NCBI GenBank assembly: GCA_900317855.1
Contig: ONIG01000017.1
Coordinates: 1-43,446, forward strand
Direction: 5' to 3'
DNA: 43,446 bases
From: an uncultured Eubacteriales bacterium
GTDB lineage: Bacteria > Bacillota > Clostridia > Oscillospirales > Oscillospiraceae
Shown here one piece after another: positions 14,400 through 23,474 of the stretch. How positions within the stretch are numbered: position 1 is the stretch's first letter; each line of letters begins with the position of its first letter. A program made the position numbers and the translations under genes. Below the pieces are notes generated by a model that made no database searches, was not told the DNA's origin, and saw only the letters and a list, made by a program, of their open reading frames with translations.

Positions 14400-15806
14400 A
14401 TGAAGGAAAAAAGTCAGGTCGCGGACATTGACCGCAGTGTCTATGACATCCGCGACAAAGAGGACGATGCCTATCGCATGCAGGAGGGCCTGACGCCGGA
14501 GATCATCGACCGGCTCTCGAAGGAAAAGGGCGATCCGGTCTGGATGCAGCAGTTCCGGCTGCAGTCGCTGCAGATCTATAACGAGATGCCGATCCCGGAT
14601 TGGGGCCCGTCCATCGAGGGGCTGGACATGGATCACATTGCAACATACGTCCGTCCCAAGACCGACATGAAAAGCGACTGGAAGGACGTCCCGCAGGACA
14701 TTAAAGACACGTTTGAGCGCCTCGGCATCCCGCAGGCGGAGCGCAAATCGCTTGCCGGCGTCGGCGCGCAGTACGACTCCGAGCTCGTGTACCACAACGT
14801 CAAGGACGAGGTGGCCGCACAGGGTGTTGTCTATACCGATATGGAGAGCGCACTCAAGGGCGAGTACGCCGACATGGTGCAAAAGTACTTCATGAAGCTC
14901 GTTACGCCGCGCGATCATAAGTTTGCGGCGCTGCACGGCGCGGTCTGGTCCGGCGGCTCGTTCGTGTACGTGCCGAAGGGTGTGCAGGTGTCCATCCCGC
15001 TGCAGTCGTATTTCCGCCTGAACGCCAAGGGCGCGGGCCAGTTTGAGCACACGCTCATCATCGTCGATGAGGGCGCGAGCCTGCACTTCATCGAGGGCTG
15101 CTCGGCACCGAAATACAACGTCGCAAACCTCCATGCCGGCTGTGTGGAGCTATACGTCAAGAAGGGCGCGAAGCTGCGCTACTCGACCATTGAGAACTGG
15201 TCGAAAAACATGTATAACCTCAACACCAAGCGCGCGCTCGTGGAAGAGGGCGGCGTGATCGAGTGGGTGTCCGGTTCGTTCGGCTCCCATGTCGGCTGCC
15301 TGTACCCGATGAGCGTGCTCAAGGGCGATAACTCTAAGATGGAGTTCACCGGCGTCACGTTTGCCGGCGCGGGGCAGAACCTCGACACCGGCGCGAAGGT
15401 CGTGCACATCGGCAAAAATACGAGTTCGTATATGAATACGCGCTCCATCAGCAAGAGCGGCGGCATCAGCACGTTCCGCAGCAGCGTCGTGGTGCAAAAG
15501 GGCGCCAAGCACGCGAAATCCTCCGTGTCGTGCCAGTCGCTGATGCTCGATTCCGAGTCCCGGTCCGATACCGTCCCGGCCATGGATATCCGCACGAAGG
15601 ACGCCGCCGTCGGCCATGAGGCCAAGATCGGCAGCATCAGCAACGAAGCAGTGTTTTATCTCATGAGCCGCGGCATGAGCGAGGAGGACGCCCGTGCGCT
15701 GATCGTCAGCGGCTTTGCGGACAACGTCTCCAAGGAGCTGCCGCTGGAGTACGCGGTGGAAATGAACAATCTCATTCGTCTGGAGATGAAGGGCAGCATC
15801 GGCTGA
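14400..15806 (+). CDS. sufB: Fe-S cluster assembly scaffold SufB
   Basis: 468 aa from the ATG at 14400, 16 bp after sufC. Typical SufB length and sequence: an N-terminal segment with the motif FERLGIPQAERKSLAGVGAQ, then the beta-helix core with KFAALHGAVWSGGSFVYVPKG, QFEHTLIIVDEGASLHFIEGC, and the C-terminal PAMDIRTKDAAVGHEAKIG. The Cys in FIEGC and the conserved His/Glu in the C-terminal part serve cluster nucleation in characterised SufB proteins. It is the scaffold on which the cluster is built together with SufC and SufD. Confidence 0.97.
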   Translation: MKEKSQVADIDRSVYDIRDKEDDAYRMQEGLTPEIIDRLSKEKGDPVWMQQFRLQSLQIYNEMPIPDWGPSIEGLDMDHIATYVRPKTDMKSDWKDVPQDIKDTFERLGIPQAERKSLAGVGAQYDSELVYHNVKDEVAAQGVVYTDMESALKGEYADMVQKYFMKLVTPRDHKFAALHGAVWSGGSFVYVPKGVQVSIPLQSYFRLNAKGAGQFEHTLIIVDEGASLHFIEGCSAPKYNVANLHAGCVELYVKKGAKLRYSTIENWSKNMYNLNTKRALVEEGGVIEWVSGSFGSHVGCLYPMSVLKGDNSKMEFTGVTFAGAGQNLDTGAKVVHIGKNTSSYMNTRSISKSGGISTFRSSVVVQKGAKHAKSSVSCQSLMLDSESRSDTVPAMDIRTKDAAVGHEAKIGSISNEAVFYLMSRGMSEEDARALIVSGFADNVSKELPLEYAVEMNNLIRLEMKGSIG

Positions 15807-15833
15807 CCGCACATTCCGAAAGGAGGGAATATC

Positions 15834-16775
15834 GTGAATACGACGCAACAGCTGGTCGTCAACAAACTGCCGACCAGAACGTGGAACCATCTCAATGTCA
15901 ACGAAGCGACCATCCCGTGGAATGTGGCCGAAACGGCCGATCTCGGGACGGATGCATATGAAATAACGGCAGAAAATCAGGCGCAGCCGCTGCACATCCG
16001 CCTGACCGGTGCCGAGGGCCATAGCCGCAAGCACATCGCGGTCGAAGTGGCCGCCGGTGTGCAGGCAACGGTGTATATGGTGCTGGATACGCAGGGCAGC
16101 TTCGCCGTGGAAACGGCGCTGACGCTGCATGACCATGCGTCTCTGCGCCTTGTGCAGGTGCTCGGTGCGCAGGACGGTGCGCTGCTCTATGCCAGAACGG
16201 ACGCGGACTGCGCGTCCGATGCCGGCGTGGACATGACGCAGATCCTCATGGGCAGGGGCGACCTGTATTCGGACAACGACACGGAGCTTGTCGGCGACGG
16301 CAGCCGTTATTCGGCGCAGATCGGCTATCTCGGCCGCGGCAGCCAGACGATCGATGTCAACGTCGTCGTCAACCACTACGGCAAGAACACGGAGTGTGAG
16401 ATCGACACGTCCGGCGCGCTCAAGGACGCGGCGAAGAAAGTTTTCCGCGGCACGATCGACTTTAAGACCGGTTCAGCCAACTCCGTGGGCAACGAGAAGG
16501 AGACCGTACTCATGCTCGGCGACGATGTTGTCAACAAGACGGTACCGCTCATCCTCTGCGCCGAGGAAAACGTCGTCGGCAACCACGGCGCGACCATTGG
16601 CGAGCTCGATGACGAGACGCTGTTTTACTTTGAGAGCCGCGGCATTTCGCGCGAACAGGCCGAAAACATCCTGGCCCGCGCATCGATCGAGCGCTTTGCG
16701 CGCACGGTGGACGACGAAGCGCTGCGCGCGCAGATTCTTCAGACGCTGGAGGAGGAACTCAACGATGGCGTATAA
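15834..16775 (+). CDS. sufD: Fe-S cluster assembly protein SufD
   Basis: 313 aa, GTG start at 15834 supported by AAAGGAGGG 6 bp upstream. It belongs to the SufB/SufD family: a beta-helix core with GSQTIDVNVVVNHYGKNTECE, FRGTIDFKTGSANSVGNEKE and the C-terminal ENVVGNHGATIGELDDETLFYFESRGIS helical end. It is shorter than E. coli SufD (about 420 aa), as usual in Clostridia. It pairs with SufB on SufC. The sufS start codon lies 11 bp inside its 3' end. Confidence 0.93.
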   Translation: MNTTQQLVVNKLPTRTWNHLNVNEATIPWNVAETADLGTDAYEITAENQAQPLHIRLTGAEGHSRKHIAVEVAAGVQATVYMVLDTQGSFAVETALTLHDHASLRLVQVLGAQDGALLYARTDADCASDAGVDMTQILMGRGDLYSDNDTELVGDGSRYSAQIGYLGRGSQTIDVNVVVNHYGKNTECEIDTSGALKDAAKKVFRGTIDFKTGSANSVGNEKETVLMLGDDVVNKTVPLILCAEENVVGNHGATIGELDDETLFYFESRGISREQAENILARASIERFARTVDDEALRAQILQTLEEELNDGV

Positions 16776-17979
16776 CTACAAAAATGACTTCCCGATCTTT
16801 CAGCATACGGACGTCGCCTATATCGACAACGCGGCCACGGCCCAGCGCCCGCAGTGCGTGCTTGATGCAGTGGCAGATTTCTACCGCTGTCACAACGCAA
16901 ACCCCCTGCGCGGCCTGTATCCGCTGAGCGTCGAGGCGACCGATCTTTATGAGCAGGCGCGCGAGACGGTGCGCGGTTTCATCGGCGCGAAGTCGGCGCG
17001 CGAGATCATCTTTACCCGCAACACGACCGAGAGCCTGAACCTCGTCGCCTACAGCTACGGCCTGACGCACGTGAAATCGGGCGACGAGGTGCTCGTATCC
17101 ATCATGGAGCACCACAGCGACCTGCTGCCGTGGCAGATGGTCTGCCGCCAGACGGGCGCGGAGCTGAAGTTTATCGAGTGCGCGCCCGACGGCAGCGTGG
17201 ATCTCCAACAGATCGAATCGCTCATCACTGAGCGCACGAAGATCGTCGCCATGACGCAGGTGTCGAACGTTCTCGGCCGGAAGTACCCGGTGCAGGAAGT
17301 CGCCGCCATGGCGCACAAAAAGGGCGCAGTCATGGTTGTGGACGGTGCGCAGAGCACGCCGCACATGCCGGTGAACGTACAGGAGCTGGGCGCGGATTTC
17401 CTCGCCTTCTCGGGCCACAAGGTCTTTGGCCCCATGGGCATCGGCGGGCTGTACGGCAGGGAGGACCTGCTCGAGGAAATGCCGCCGTTTCTCTCCGGCG
17501 GCGAAATGATCGAATCCGTCACGCGCACGGGCGCCGTCTATGCCGAATTGCCGCATAAATTCGAGGCCGGTACGGTCAATGCCGCCGGCGCGGCCGGTCT
17601 GGCTGCTGCCATCCAGTACGTGCAGGGCGTTGGCTTTGACACCATCCAGCAGCGCGAACATGACCTGACGGTCAACGCCCTCGCGCGTGTGCTGTCCGTC
17701 CCGCATGTGCACGTACTCGGCACGGACAAGCCGGAGGATCACAACGGCATCATCACGTTCACGGTCGACGGTGTGCACCCGCACGATATCAGCGAGATCA
17801 TGGCGTCCGACGGCGTGAACATCCGCGCTGGCCACCACTGCGCGCAGCCTCTGCTCACGCACCTCGGCCTGAACGCGACGGCCCGCGCCAGCTTTGCCTT
17901 CTATAACACCGATGAGGATGTCGACCGGTTCATCGAGAGCCTCTCGGCCCTGAGGGAGCGTATGGGATATGGAAAATAG
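16765..17979 (+). CDS. sufS: Cysteine desulfurase SufS
   Basis: 404 aa from the ATG at 16765 (GGAGGAAC upstream), overlapping sufD by 11 bp; the longer frame reaching back to 16288 is antisense-like shadow over sufD. Class V PLP enzyme: Schiff-base lysine Lys219 in FSGHKVFGPMG, the PLP-phosphate region HHSDLLPWQ, and the catalytic Cys359 in RAGHHCAQPLL within the short type II active-site loop. It removes sulfur from cysteine as a persulfide and passes it to SufU, whose gene overlaps the 3' end. Confidence 0.97.
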   Translation: MAYNYKNDFPIFQHTDVAYIDNAATAQRPQCVLDAVADFYRCHNANPLRGLYPLSVEATDLYEQARETVRGFIGAKSAREIIFTRNTTESLNLVAYSYGLTHVKSGDEVLVSIMEHHSDLLPWQMVCRQTGAELKFIECAPDGSVDLQQIESLITERTKIVAMTQVSNVLGRKYPVQEVAAMAHKKGAVMVVDGAQSTPHMPVNVQELGADFLAFSGHKVFGPMGIGGLYGREDLLEEMPPFLSGGEMIESVTRTGAVYAELPHKFEAGTVNAAGAAGLAAAIQYVQGVGFDTIQQREHDLTVNALARVLSVPHVHVLGTDKPEDHNGIITFTVDGVHPHDISEIMASDGVNIRAGHHCAQPLLTHLGLNATARASFAFYNTDEDVDRFIESLSALRERMGYGK

Positions 17980-18403
17980 AAGCTTCTATAACGAGATCCT
18001 GACCGAGCATAACATCCATCCGGAGTTCAAGCACGACATTCCGGACGCGGACATTGCGCTCGCAGGCGTGAACCCAAGCTGCGGCGACAACATCGTCCTC
18101 AAACTCAAGACCGACGGCGATGTCATCACCGACGGCGGCTTTGTCGGCGACGGCTGCGCTATCTCGCAGGCGTCGGCGGACATCATGCTCGGCATGATCG
18201 TGGGGCAGAAGAAGGAAAAGGCGCTGGAAATGGGCCGCACCTTCCTGCGCATGATCCACGGCGAGGCGACCAAGGAAGAGATCGACAGTCTCGAAGAAGC
18301 CTCGGCGCTCAAGGACATTGCGCACATGCCCGCGCGTGTGAAATGTGCCATGCTCGGCTGGCGCACGCTCACTGAGGCGCTAACCGGAAAGGTCGAAGAG
18401 TAA
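17969..18403 (+). CDS. sufU: Sulfur transfer protein SufU
   Basis: 144 aa, overlapping sufS by 11 bp. Zn-binding SufU features are present: Cys38-Gly-Asp40 in NPSCGD, Cys63 in GDGCAIS and Cys126 in VKCAMLGW, giving the CDCC zinc site that accepts the persulfide from SufS. The insertion between the second and third cysteine ligands that separates SufU from IscU is present (GQKKEKALEMGRTF to ALKDIAHMPAR). Last gene of the operon, followed by a strong terminator. The presence of SufU and the absence of SufE/SufA are typical for Gram-positive bacteria. Confidence 0.96.
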   Translation: MENRSFYNEILTEHNIHPEFKHDIPDADIALAGVNPSCGDNIVLKLKTDGDVITDGGFVGDGCAISQASADIMLGMIVGQKKEKALEMGRTFLRMIHGEATKEEIDSLEEASALKDIAHMPARVKCAMLGWRTLTEALTGKVEE

Positions 18404-18413
18404 ACCGTTCCCG

Positions 18414-18453
18414 CCGCCGGCGGATGCCGATGAGGTGTCTGCCGGCGGTTTTT
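18414..18453 (+). terminator. Terminator of the suf operon
   Basis: CCGCCGGC at 18414-18421 pairs with GCCGGCGG at 18441-18448. Seven further pairs (some G.T) extend it to a 15-bp stem with loop GATGA, followed by TTTTT. Confidence 0.93.
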
Positions 18454-18473
18454 GCGCGCTGGAAATCCCCGGT

Positions 18474-18502
18474 TTGACAGCGCACGCTTGTGGGATTATG
18501 AT
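18474..18502 (+). promoter_or_regulatory. Promoter of the uridine-kinase-like gene
   Basis: TTGACA at 18474-18479, 17-bp spacer, TATGAT at 18497-18502, 30 bp upstream of the ATG. Confidence 0.8.
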
Positions 18503-18532
18503 AAGACATCCTCTTAACGGCAGGTGCTTTGC

Positions 18533-19102
18533 ATGACTGATTTTGAATCGATCCTCCTGCGGCGCATCCGTGCGCTCGCAGCCGCGCAGCCGCGCGTTCT
18601 CGTTGCCATCGATGGCCGCTGCGCCGCTGGTAAGACCACGCTGGCCGCGTCCATGCAGGCGCGGCTGGAGTGCAATGTGTTCCACATGGACGACTTTTTC
18701 CTCCGTCCGGAGCAGCGCACGCCAGAGCGCCTTGGCCAGCCGGGCGGCAATGTGGACTTTGAGCGCTTTCTGACCGAGGTCCTCCGCCCGCTGTACGACG
18801 GCGATCCGGTGACGTACCGCCCCTATGACTGCCACACGCAGCAGCTGCGTGCGCCGGCGCGTGCAGAGGCAAGGATTGTCAACCTCATTGAGGGCTCTTA
18901 CTCCTGCCATCCGGCACTGTGGGATCTTTATGACCTGCACGTGTTTCTCTCGGTCAGTCCGGAGGAGCAGCGCCGCCGCATTGCCGCACGCAGCGGTGAA
19001 AAGATGCTGCCGATGTTTACAAACGTCTGGATCCCAATGGAGGAGACGTACTTTGCGCAGTTTCAGATCGCGGAGCGCGCCGACCTTTGCCGGGAACATT
19101 GA
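18533..19102 (+). CDS. Uridine kinase-like P-loop nucleoside/small-molecule kinase
   Basis: 189 aa from the ATG at 18533 (GGCAGG about 8 bp upstream; an in-frame GTG at 18524 is less likely). Walker A is DGRCAAGKTT near residue 27. FHMDDFFLRPEQRT follows as in the uridine kinase/phosphoribulokinase group, where this acidic stretch binds the acceptor, then VTYRPYDC and IVNLIEGSYSCHP as Walker B-like strand, and SPEEQRRRI as lid region. A substrate cannot be assigned; proteins of this subgroup are commonly labelled uridine kinase without proof. Monocistronic between its own promoter and terminator. Confidence 0.8.
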   Translation: MTDFESILLRRIRALAAAQPRVLVAIDGRCAAGKTTLAASMQARLECNVFHMDDFFLRPEQRTPERLGQPGGNVDFERFLTEVLRPLYDGDPVTYRPYDCHTQQLRAPARAEARIVNLIEGSYSCHPALWDLYDLHVFLSVSPEEQRRRIAARSGEKMLPMFTNVWIPMEETYFAQFQIAERADLCREH

Positions 19103-19117
19103 ATCGAACTGCGGATG

Positions 19118-19148
19118 ACCGCGCGGGGCTTGTGTCCCGCGCGGTTTT
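19118..19148 (+). terminator. Terminator of the uridine-kinase-like gene
   Basis: ACCGCGCGGG at 19118-19127, 8-nt loop, CCCGCGCGGT at 19136-19145, then TTT. Perfect 10-bp stem. Confidence 0.9.
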
Positions 19149-19174
19149 GTGCTACATTAAAAAGACATACACAA

Positions 19175-19188
19175 TGTGAATTTTCACA
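19175..19188 (+). promoter_or_regulatory. TGTGAA-TT-TTCACA palindrome upstream of the HydS-like gene
   Basis: A perfect inverted repeat of 6 bp with a 2-bp centre, 16 bp before the ATG at 19205. It touches a weak possible promoter (TTGTGC at 19147, 17 bp, CACAAT at 19170). The half-site resembles Rex (TTGTGAA) or CRP/FNR (TGTGA) half-sites, but the spacing is 2 bp shorter than Rex boxes. A redox-responsive operator would make sense for a hydrogenase sensor; this is inference. Confidence 0.4.
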
Positions 19189-19204
19189 GAAAGGCGGGAA
19201 CCCC

Positions 19205-20896
19205 ATGGATGTTCTGCGTTTCAAACAGGCCAACTGCAAAAACTGCTACAAATGCGTCCGGTTCTGCCCGGTCAAGTCCATCCGCGTCTATCAGGGTCAC
19301 GCACAGATCATTTCCAGCGACTGCATTCTCTGCGGCAACTGCGTGTCCGTCTGTCCGCAGCACGCCAAGGAGGACATCAGCGACGTTGCACAGATCCAGG
19401 AACTGATCGCATCCGGCCGGCAGGTCGTTGTGAGCGTCGACTCCTCCTACATCGCTTATTTTGATACTCCCGGTTTTGCGGGCATCGAAGAGCCGCTCAA
19501 AAAGCTCGGCTTTGCGGCGGCGCATGAGACGGCGGAGGGTGCCTATCTGGTCAAGAAGGAGCTTGAAAAGCTTGCCGCCCAGCCGGGCGATGCGCCGATC
19601 ATCACCTCCGGCTGTCCGACGATCGTGCTCTATGTGGAAAAGCACTTGCCGGAGGCGCTGCCGTATCTGGCGCCGGTGCTCTCGCCCATGCAGGCGCACG
19701 CCGTACTGCTGCGCAAGCGCTATCCCGGCGCGACGATTGTCTACATCAGCCCCTGCATCTCCAAGAAGGAGGAGACGACGCGCTTTGAGAGCGTCGGTGC
19801 CGACTACGACATTACATTCACGGAGCTGGAGAACTGGATGAACGAGGCCGGCGTTGCCGTCAATCCCAATGTGCCGGCCGATGAGCCGATGCTCTCGCGC
19901 GGCTACACGATCACGAACGGCGTTCTGCACTCCATGTCGCTCGATTCCGGGCGCGACTATCTGTTCCTCGACGGTCTGGATGACAGCATCCAGACGCTCA
20001 AGAGCGTCGTCAACGGCGAGCTGCGCAACTGCTTTATCGAGATGTCCGCCTGCCACGGCAACTGCGTCGGCGGTCTTGCCTTCCGGCAGAAGCATACGAA
20101 CCTGCTCGAGTCGCGCCGCCGCGTGATCAAGAGCGCCGGCGGCAAGAAAAATTTCGACATTCAGGAACCCGTGGATATGCGCCGTGTGCTTATCGACAAG
20201 AAGCATCCGACCGATCTGCCGCCGGAGTCCGTCATCAACGGTATTCTGCGCAAAATGGGCAAATTCAGCCCGGCGGATGAGCTCAACTGCGGCCTGTGCG
20301 GCTACCGCACCTGCCGCGATAAGGCCATCGCCGTCTATGAGGGCCGCGCCGAGATCAGTATGTGCATGCCATACATGAAAGAGCGTGCCGAGACCTACTC
20401 CGAGAAGATCATCAACGTCTCGCCGGAGGGCATCGTCACCGTCGGCAAAAAACTGAAGGTTAATCAGATCAACAAGGCGGCCTGCAAGATCTTCGGCATC
20501 AAGGATCCGGCAGATATCATCGGCTACCCGGTCTCGCGCATCATGGATGAGTACGACTTCGTGAAGATGATCAGCCAGGAGGAGACGCAGGTCACGGATG
20601 AGGTGTTCCTCGCCGATTACAACGTCTACCTCGAGCGTATTTTCATCTGCGACCCGGAGCGGACGCTCTTCACCTGCATCATGCGCGATGTGACGAAAGC
20701 ACGCCAGCGCCGCAACAAGATCCAGAAAACGAAGATCCACGCGGCCGATCTGGCGGACGATATCATTGCCAATCAGCTGCGCATCGTCCACGAGATCGCG
20801 AGTCTGCTCGGCGAGACGGCAGCGGAAACCAAGGTGGCGGTCCACGACCTGAAGGAAGCCATCATGCTTGATGAGGACAGCGATGATGATGCGTAA
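19205..20896 (+). CDS. Sensory-type [FeFe]-hydrogenase with ferredoxin and PAS domains (HydS-like)
   Basis: 563 aa from the ATG at 19205 (GGCGGGAA upstream). Domains: two [4Fe-4S] ferredoxin motifs at Cys11-14-17-21 and Cys40-43-46-50; an H-cluster domain with ligands Cys137 (TSGCP), Cys184 (SPC), Cys283 and Cys287 (MSACHGNC); a further [4Fe-4S] motif at Cys362-365-370-387; and a PAS domain at about 398-520. The proton-transfer Cys of catalytic enzymes (TSCCP) is Gly here, and the L2 motif is SPCISKKEE. These changes plus PAS mark the group C/D sensory hydrogenases, thought to sense H2 and regulate catalytic hydrogenases. The overlapping phosphatase gene fits signal output. Cytoplasmic; no catalytic hydrogenase genes are in the window. 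Confidence 0.87.
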   Translation: MDVLRFKQANCKNCYKCVRFCPVKSIRVYQGHAQIISSDCILCGNCVSVCPQHAKEDISDVAQIQELIASGRQVVVSVDSSYIAYFDTPGFAGIEEPLKKLGFAAAHETAEGAYLVKKELEKLAAQPGDAPIITSGCPTIVLYVEKHLPEALPYLAPVLSPMQAHAVLLRKRYPGATIVYISPCISKKEETTRFESVGADYDITFTELENWMNEAGVAVNPNVPADEPMLSRGYTITNGVLHSMSLDSGRDYLFLDGLDDSIQTLKSVVNGELRNCFIEMSACHGNCVGGLAFRQKHTNLLESRRRVIKSAGGKKNFDIQEPVDMRRVLIDKKHPTDLPPESVINGILRKMGKFSPADELNCGLCGYRTCRDKAIAVYEGRAEISMCMPYMKERAETYSEKIINVSPEGIVTVGKKLKVNQINKAACKIFGIKDPADIIGYPVSRIMDEYDFVKMISQEETQVTDEVFLADYNVYLERIFICDPERTLFTCIMRDVTKARQRRNKIQKTKIHAADLADDIIANQLRIVHEIASLLGETAAETKVAVHDLKEAIMLDEDSDDDA

Positions 20897-22070
20897 ACGA
20901 ACCAACCGCTGCAGCAACACCGTGTGGGATATCAGCGTTATCAGCCGCAACAAGGACGGGGAGACGCTCTGCGGCGACCAGTGCATCCTGGAATGGGCCG
21001 ATGATGACGCGACGGTCATTCTCTCCGACGGCCTTGGCAGCGGCGTCAAGGCGAACATTCTTTCCACGCTGACTTCGACCATGCTCACAACGATGCTCAA
21101 GGGCGATGTGCCGATCGAAGAGTGCGTCACGACTGTGGCCGAGACGCTCCCCATGTGCAAGGAGCGCAAGCTCGCCTACGCGACCTTCACAATCCTGCAG
21201 ACGAACGGCAGCCGCGTGCGCCTGATCCAGTATGACAATCCGAGCGCCGTGTTCGTGCATGACGGTGCGATCGCGAAATACAACTATTCCGTGAACTTTA
21301 TTCAGGAAAAGGAGCTGCATGAGAGCCACCTGCATTTTGACGTCGGCGATATGCTCGTCCTGTTCAGCGACGGGGTGTCGGAGGCAGGCCGCGGCGTGAC
21401 GACGGACGCCGGCTGGGCACAGCAGGATATTGAGGATTTTATCCTGCGCAACTACACGCCGGACGTTTCCGCTCAGCGCGTGGCGGCCAGCATCCTCTCG
21501 ACCGTCAGGACGCTCGATCTTGACGCCATGCACGACGATACGACCATCGTCGTCGCGCGCCTGCGCGAGCGCTGCCCGGTCAATATCATGATCGGTCCGC
21601 CCGAGAGCAAGGACGACGATCTGAGCACCATACGCCTGTTCTTCGGCAAGGAGGGCAAGCATATCGTCTGCGGCGGCACCACGGCCAAGGCCGTTGCGGA
21701 GTATCTGGGCGTCAAGGTGCGCACATTGCCTGGCAGCGGCACGGAGGAAGTGCCGCCGATGAGCGAGATCCACGGCGTGGACCTTGCGACCGAGGGCGTC
21801 GTGACGATCAATGCGACGATGGAACGCATCAAGGCCTACCTCGCCGACGGCATGTATACGCTGGAACTGGCCAGAATGAAGGACGGCGCGTCCCGGCTCG
21901 CGCTCATTCTGCTCGAAGAGGCGACGGAGATCAACGTCCTCTTCGGCAACGCCATCAATCTTGCCCAGCAGGACGGCGACTTTGGCTTTGAGCGCAAGCT
22001 GCAGCTTGTGCAGGAGCTGCGCGACATGCTGACCATGGCCGGAAAAACAGTCAAAATGAGCATCTGCTGA
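20883..22070 (+). CDS. SpoIIE-like PP2C-type serine/threonine phosphatase, hydrogenase-linked
   Basis: About 395 aa. Start is one of three ATGs in a row at 20883, 20886 and 20889, after GAGGA at 20873-20877; all overlap the previous gene. PP2C/SpoIIE motifs: ILSDGLGSGVKAN near the N-terminus (metal-binding Asp and Gly), LVLFSDGVSEAG in the middle, and DDTTIVVARL. The last roughly 180 residues, starting near VNIMIGPPESKDDD, are an additional domain of unknown function. It lacks the membrane segment of sporulation SpoIIE. Phosphatases of this type sit beside HydS in Clostridia and probably relay the hydrogenase signal to phosphoproteins. Partner kinase not in the window. Confidence 0.87.
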   Translation: MMMRKRTNRCSNTVWDISVISRNKDGETLCGDQCILEWADDDATVILSDGLGSGVKANILSTLTSTMLTTMLKGDVPIEECVTTVAETLPMCKERKLAYATFTILQTNGSRVRLIQYDNPSAVFVHDGAIAKYNYSVNFIQEKELHESHLHFDVGDMLVLFSDGVSEAGRGVTTDAGWAQQDIEDFILRNYTPDVSAQRVAASILSTVRTLDLDAMHDDTTIVVARLRERCPVNIMIGPPESKDDDLSTIRLFFGKEGKHIVCGGTTAKAVAEYLGVKVRTLPGSGTEEVPPMSEIHGVDLATEGVVTINATMERIKAYLADGMYTLELARMKDGASRLALILLEEATEINVLFGNAINLAQQDGDFGFERKLQLVQELRDMLTMAGKTVKMSIC

Positions 22071-22103
22071 CAGGTGCAAATCATCACGGAGTGACCCCAA
22101 CAA

Positions 22104-23474
22104 ATGAAGATCCGAACTTTTTTTGCAGTATTGCTATGTAAGCTCGCGCGCGGTCTGCTGCGGCTGCTGCGCCGCGGCGGCACGGCGTTTCCCGGCCGGG
22201 TGGCGCTGAAGGTATATCCGCAGGTGCTCGGCGTGCTCTCGCAGGGCGTGCGCGTTATCCTCGTCACCGGTACGAACGGCAAAACGACCAGCTCCCGCAT
22301 GATCGAGCAGGCGTTCGCCGATGCGGGGCTCAATTACTTTGCCAACCGCTCGGGCGCGAACCTCATCTCCGGCATCACGGCGGAGTTTGCCATGCACAGC
22401 ACCCTGACCGGCCGGCCCAAGTGCCAGTTTGCCGTCATCGAGTGCGATGAGGCGGCGTCCAAAACGGTGCTCAAGTATCTCAAGCCGGAGGTCATCGTGG
22501 CCACGAACGTGTTCCGCGACCAGCTCGACCGCTACGGCGAGATCACGCACACGCTCAACAACATCCTCGAGGGCATCCGCCACACGCCGGAGAGTACGCT
22601 GTGCATCAATGCCGACTGTTCGCTCATCGCGTCCATCCCGACGCAGGTGCCGAACCCGGTCGTGCGCTTTGGCGTGAACGTGCCGCTTGGCGGCGACGAC
22701 CTGACGGAGATCTCCGACGCGCCGCACTGCATCCACTGCAAGACGGAGTACGTCTATGACTACCGCACGTACGGCCATCTCGGCGCGTTCCGCTGCCCGA
22801 AGTGCGGCTACCACCGCGAGGATCCGCAGGTCGCCGTCACGGCGGTGCAGGACCTCGGCGTGGACACGAGCGACGTTACCATGGCCATCGGAGGGCAGGA
22901 GTATGCCGTGCACATCAACCTGCCGGCAGCGTACAACGTCTACAATGCCGTCGGGTCGGCGGCGGCGCTGTATGCCTTCGGCTTCACGCCGGAGGCGATC
23001 GTGCACGCGCTTGGTGCGTTCGGCTGCGGCTTCGGCCGCATGGAGAAGTTTGACCTGCGCGGCACGCCCGGGCGCATGATGCTCGTGAAAAACCCCGCCG
23101 GCTGCAACCAGACCATGCGCTACCTTGCCGGGCTGAACGAGGATGCGGCGTTTGTCGTCTGTCTCAACGACCGGGACGCCGACGGCACGGATATCTCGTG
23201 GATCTGGGACGCGGACTTCGAGCGGCTCGCCGCCATGGGCGAGCATCTGCGGCAGGTGCTCGTGTCCGGCACGCGCGCCGATGAGCTGCGCCTGCGCCTG
23301 AAATACGCGGGCGTGGACGAGGCAAAAATTCAGGTGTTTTATGACTATGACCCGCTGATCGACGCCATGTGTGCGTCGGAATACCCGGTGTTCATCATGC
23401 CGACGTATACGTCCATGCTGGACCTGCGCGGCCGGCTGCAAAAGCAGCTCGGCGGAAAGGAGTTCTGGGAATGA
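22104..23474 (+). CDS. murT: Lipid II isoglutaminyl synthase subunit MurT
   Basis: 456 aa. Mur-ligase fold with P-loop VTGTNGKTT at residues 54-62, conserved Glu/Asp in the middle domain (VIECDEAASK, NVFRDQLDRYGE) and the DUF1727 C-terminal domain. A Cys4 zinc ribbon characteristic of MurT is inserted at CIHC (209, 212) and CPKC (231, 234). MurT with GatD amidates D-Glu of lipid II to D-isoglutamine, which peptidoglycan cross-linking in many Gram-positives needs. gatD overlaps by ATGA. It starts 33 bp after the phosphatase gene without a terminator, so it may be co-transcribed with the hydrogenase pair. Confidence 0.96.
   Translation: MKIRTFFAVLLCKLARGLLRLLRRGGTAFPGRVALKVYPQVLGVLSQGVRVILVTGTNGKTTSSRMIEQAFADAGLNYFANRSGANLISGITAEFAMHSTLTGRPKCQFAVIECDEAASKTVLKYLKPEVIVATNVFRDQLDRYGEITHTLNNILEGIRHTPESTLCINADCSLIASIPTQVPNPVVRFGVNVPLGGDDLTEISDAPHCIHCKTEYVYDYRTYGHLGAFRCPKCGYHREDPQVAVTAVQDLGVDTSDVTMAIGGQEYAVHINLPAAYNVYNAVGSAAALYAFGFTPEAIVHALGAFGCGFGRMEKFDLRGTPGRMMLVKNPAGCNQTMRYLAGLNEDAAFVVCLNDRDADGTDISWIWDADFERLAAMGEHLRQVLVSGTRADELRLRLKYAGVDEAKIQVFYDYDPLIDAMCASEYPVFIMPTYTSMLDLRGRLQKQLGGKEFWE

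Noticed and set aside
19175..19188. A true Rex box
   Set aside because: Half-sites resemble Rex, but the 2-bp centre is shorter than the usual 4-bp spacing; kept only as a generic palindromic operator candidate.
19184..21169. 661-codon minus-strand open frame opposite the hydrogenase and phosphatase genes
   Set aside because: Antisense shadow; no recognisable motif and no ribosome site.
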